From NCBI RefSeq assembly GCF_023278565.1, contig NC_064676.1:3968001-4032000 (forward strand): a DNA stretch of 64,000 nucleotides, given 5' to 3'. The first letter of the stretch is position 1; every line of letters starts with the position of its first letter. Shown here piece after piece: positions 62,001 through 64,000 of the stretch. This DNA is from Colletotrichum lupini (taxonomy: Eukaryota; Ascomycota; Sordariomycetes; Glomerellales; Glomerellaceae). The position numbers and the translations under genes are program-made. The notes under the pieces were generated by a model. The model was not told the origin of the DNA and searched no databases. It worked only from the letters and a program-made list of their open reading frames with translations.

Positions 62001-63993
62001 CTCTCTTGGCGTCGGAAGACACTCTTTATTTGGAGTCATCGGAGACTTTCGGTGCAGACTCATCCGCGGAGGCGGACTTGGAAGTCAAGATAGACTTCTC
62101 TCTCGGAAACGCTATCCGTGTAGGCGATCTCGGATTTTGGCATCTCGTACAGGGTACCACCGTTGGCACGGACAAGGCAGTCATGGCGCTTTCGGCTACC
62201 AACGCGTCCATCGTCCATGTTCACCCCAGTCATGCCTTTATTCTCCCAGCATCTGAGAGCGTCGCTGAGAATGCGTCTGTCCTGCTTTCAACTGCTGCGA
62301 GGCTTGTCGCTCAGAGAATCTTCAATGGCATCGCTTCCGGTGCGTCGGTTCTTGTCATGGAGCCGCCAGGCTTCTGTGTCGATGCCATCGTCGAGACAGG
62401 GAAGAGCAGAAACGTGCAGGTTCATTTCGCGACAGCGGGAGCTTCAGTCTCGTCCTCGCTGCCATGGATCCGGTTGCACTCCCTGGAGACCGATGCGGGC
62501 ATCAGAAAGGCTCTGCCCGTGAATCTCTCCGCCTACTATGATTTCTCGGAGGGGGCGAGCTCCATCACCAGCTTGGGCTCTCGTGTAGCCAAACTTCTGC
62601 CGCCCGTTTGCCTCAAGTTCGACCGCGGCCACATCTTCCAAAGCTCTGCTGAATCCATCTCTTCACCTGAGCAAGATGCACTCCAGCGGCCGCTGGTTGA
62701 GCAGGCTGTTCTCGCGGCTGCGGCAGAGGTTCCAGAAATTGTTGCTTTTCCTGAGGTCGATGAAGAGTCTAGCGTGAAACCTGTCGGCAGCATCATTGAC
62801 TTGAAGGATGCGTCTGTTACCTCAACCATCATTGACTGGAGAACCGAGAGTCGTGTGACAGCACGAGTCCGCGCCGTTGACCCGGGTAAGCTGTTCTCCC
62901 TCGACAAGACGTACCTCCTCTTGGGTCTTGCCGGATCTCTGGGTCGGTCTCTGGCTCGTTGGCTTATTACGCACGGCGCCCGCCATGTCGTGATCTCCAG
63001 TCGTAACCCCGAAACCCCTGACCCGAAGTGGTTGGCAGAGATCGAGAACTTGGGCGGCATCATCACCGTTCTGTCCATCGACGTCTCTAAAGAAGCCTCC
63101 ATCGATGCTGGGCTCGCTCAGATTAGACAGACGCTGCCGCCCATCGGCGGAATCGCCTATGGTCCGTTGGTACTTCACGATGCTCTTCTGGCAAGCATGG
63201 ACCTTTCCATGATGAATGTGCCCGTCAACTCCAAGGTCGTCGGAGCGCAGATCTTACACGAACGCTTCTCGAACCAGGCCAAGGATCCCCTTGACTTCTT
63301 CGTCATGTTCTCGTCGGTTGCGACGGTGGGAGGGAACCCAGGCCAGGCCAACTACACAGCCGCGAACTCGTTCCTTCAAGCCCTCGCTCAGAAGCGTCAT
63401 ATTCAGGGCCTCCCCGCATCGACAATCGCGATTGGCGCCGTTATCGGTGTCGGATTCCTGTCGCGTACCGGCAGAGAGGAAGAGTTCAAGCTCGCTTCTG
63501 ACACGGACACGATTTCGGAAGACGAGTTCCTTACCTTGTTTGCCGAGGCGGTTGTCTCTGGAAGGCGAGCCCCAGGCTCTCAACCAGTGGCCATTACAGA
63601 CATATCGGACCTTGAGGTGATCACCGGCATTCCCGAGTTCAGTGCCCGCCACAAAGACACCGTCAAGTTTTACGACGACCCGCGATTCGGAAACCTAAAG
63701 GTTCCCGAGAGCCGTGCCAACACGGATGGCGCCTCGGGGGCTAAGAGCTCTGTCAAGGAGCAGCTACTGAAAGCAAGGACACTGGATGAGGTTCGCGATA
63801 TCATCATTGGTAAGAGTCCTCCCCTACAATTCGAGGGATTGGGGTACAAGCAGGTGCTAACTTGATCAACAGATGGCTTGTCGCAAAAGATGCGCGGCAT
63901 CCTGCACATCCCTGCCGATGAAAAGGTCAACGCCACGACACCATTGATTGACCAGGGCGTGGACTCGCTCGGTGCAATTACCGTCGGATCATG
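59076..63993 (+). CDS. PKS fragment 3: DH, methyltransferase, degenerate ER, KR and ACP
   Basis: Exons 59076-60481, 60542-60762, 60831-63809, 63873-63993, with introns of 60, 68 and 63 bp and the next donor GTAATT at 63994. DH: Y-P-W-D-H-S linker, catalytic His976 in G-H-A-L-Q-G-Q-A-V-F-P and Asp1151 in H-P-A-S-M-D. Methyltransferase: SAM loop I-L-E-I-G-G-G-T at about 1,422 and a G-L-F-P-D-W-W-A-G-I-D-E-G-R signature typical of PKS-NRPS. The next 470 residues keep the structural L-R-S-A-R-L-E-Y-P piece but lack an ER cofactor loop (no G-G-V-G), so cis enoyl reduction is not expected. KR: G-L-A-G-S-L-G, Ser2255, Tyr2268 and Asn2272. ACP: phosphopantetheine Ser2451 in G-V-D-S-L-G-A. Other than the split, no internal stop or missing catalytic residue. 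The first 5 bp are the duplicated target site. Confidence 0.92.
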
Positions 63994-64000
63994 GTAATTT
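63994..64000 (+). other. Start of the next PKS intron (cut by window edge)
   Basis: GTAATT directly after a codon split TG|. Without splicing the frame would meet TAA at 63994-63996 within the conserved ACP helix, where family members continue with W-F, so an intron is the better reading. Confidence 0.65.

Larger units (their letters stand above)
41312..63993 (+). pseudogene. Highly reducing PKS (probable PKS-NRPS hybrid), split by two retrotransposons
   Basis: The gene starts at 41312 and runs off the right edge. Nine exons hold about 2,460 codons: 41312-41821, 41889-42009, 42074-42165, 42282-42507, 42563-50224 (with Gypsy G inside), 50282-60481 (with Copia E inside), 60542-60762, 60831-63809, 63873-63993. 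Reading phase is kept at all junctions and at both insertion points once one target duplication is dropped. Domains by residue: KS 1-435, AT 550-880, DH 930-1,240, C-methyltransferase 1,380-1,620, degenerate ER region 1,640-2,110, KR 2,115-2,330, ACP 2,385-2,460. The cytosolic enzyme would build a reduced, methylated polyketide. Length to the ACP, the KS and methyltransferase signatures, and absence of an ER cofactor loop match tenellin/aspyridone-type PKS-NRPS proteins. An NRPS half to the right is predicted, not seen. With the insertions present, no full product can form. Confidence 0.88.

Noticed and set aside
63994..63996. In-frame TAA at the end of the ACP as the natural stop of a stand-alone PKS
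   Set aside because: It overlaps a GTAATT donor within the conserved ACP helix; the family continues here, so an intron is more likely. Not fully excluded without the next bases.

Overview
The window comes from a filamentous ascomycete (Pezizomycotina). It has short introns of 55-116 bp with GTAAGT-type donors, a fungal polyketide synthase gene with its stand-alone enoyl reductase, and long stretches of extreme A+T. In those stretches nearly every difference between repeat copies is C to T or G to A, the signature of repeat-induced point mutation (RIP). No closer placement can be made from sequence alone.

Two host genes are present, divergently oriented and both broken. On the minus strand (ATG at 9583, reading left) is a trans-acting enoyl reductase of the LovC/TenC type. 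A Copia retrotransposon (1609-9222) splits it, a nonsense codon (860-862) ends it early, and a second Copia copy (1-782) cuts its C-terminus. On the plus strand (ATG at 41312, running off the right edge) is a highly reducing polyketide synthase with KS, AT, DH, C-methyltransferase, a degenerate ER region, KR and ACP. It closely resembles the PKS half of a fungal PKS-NRPS hybrid. A chromodomain-containing Gypsy element (42575-49904) splits it in the KS, and a Copia element (51663-59075) splits it after the AT. Both insertions have identifiable target-site duplications, and reading phase is kept across every intron and both insertion points. The gene therefore looks like a recently intact megasynthase that was interrupted rather than slowly eroded. 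The missing cis-ER and the adjacent trans-ER fit one pathway making a reduced, methylated polyketide or polyketide-amino-acid product. The product cannot be named from this window.

Between the two genes is a nest of transposons. An approximately 0.85 kb non-autonomous element with long terminal inverted repeats and 8-bp target duplications occurs twice in opposite orientation. Copy 1 (10224-38579) has been invaded by a Gypsy (10322-17438) and a Copia (17655-37992). That Copia is itself invaded by two more Gypsy elements (18891-26994 and 27479-33796). Copy 2 (40369-41192) sits 112 bp upstream of the synthase ATG. With mobile DNA removed, the original intergenic region is about 2.5 kb (9584-10215, 38588-40360, 41201-41311).

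Six complete LTR retrotransposons and one partial one are delimited here by paired LTRs of equal length. The six complete ones also have target duplications; the partial one has only its 3' LTR in the window. The most unexpected item is an intron-bearing open frame on the antisense strand of one Gypsy family, between pol and the 3' LTR, with a Pro/Ala-rich minisatellite near its end.
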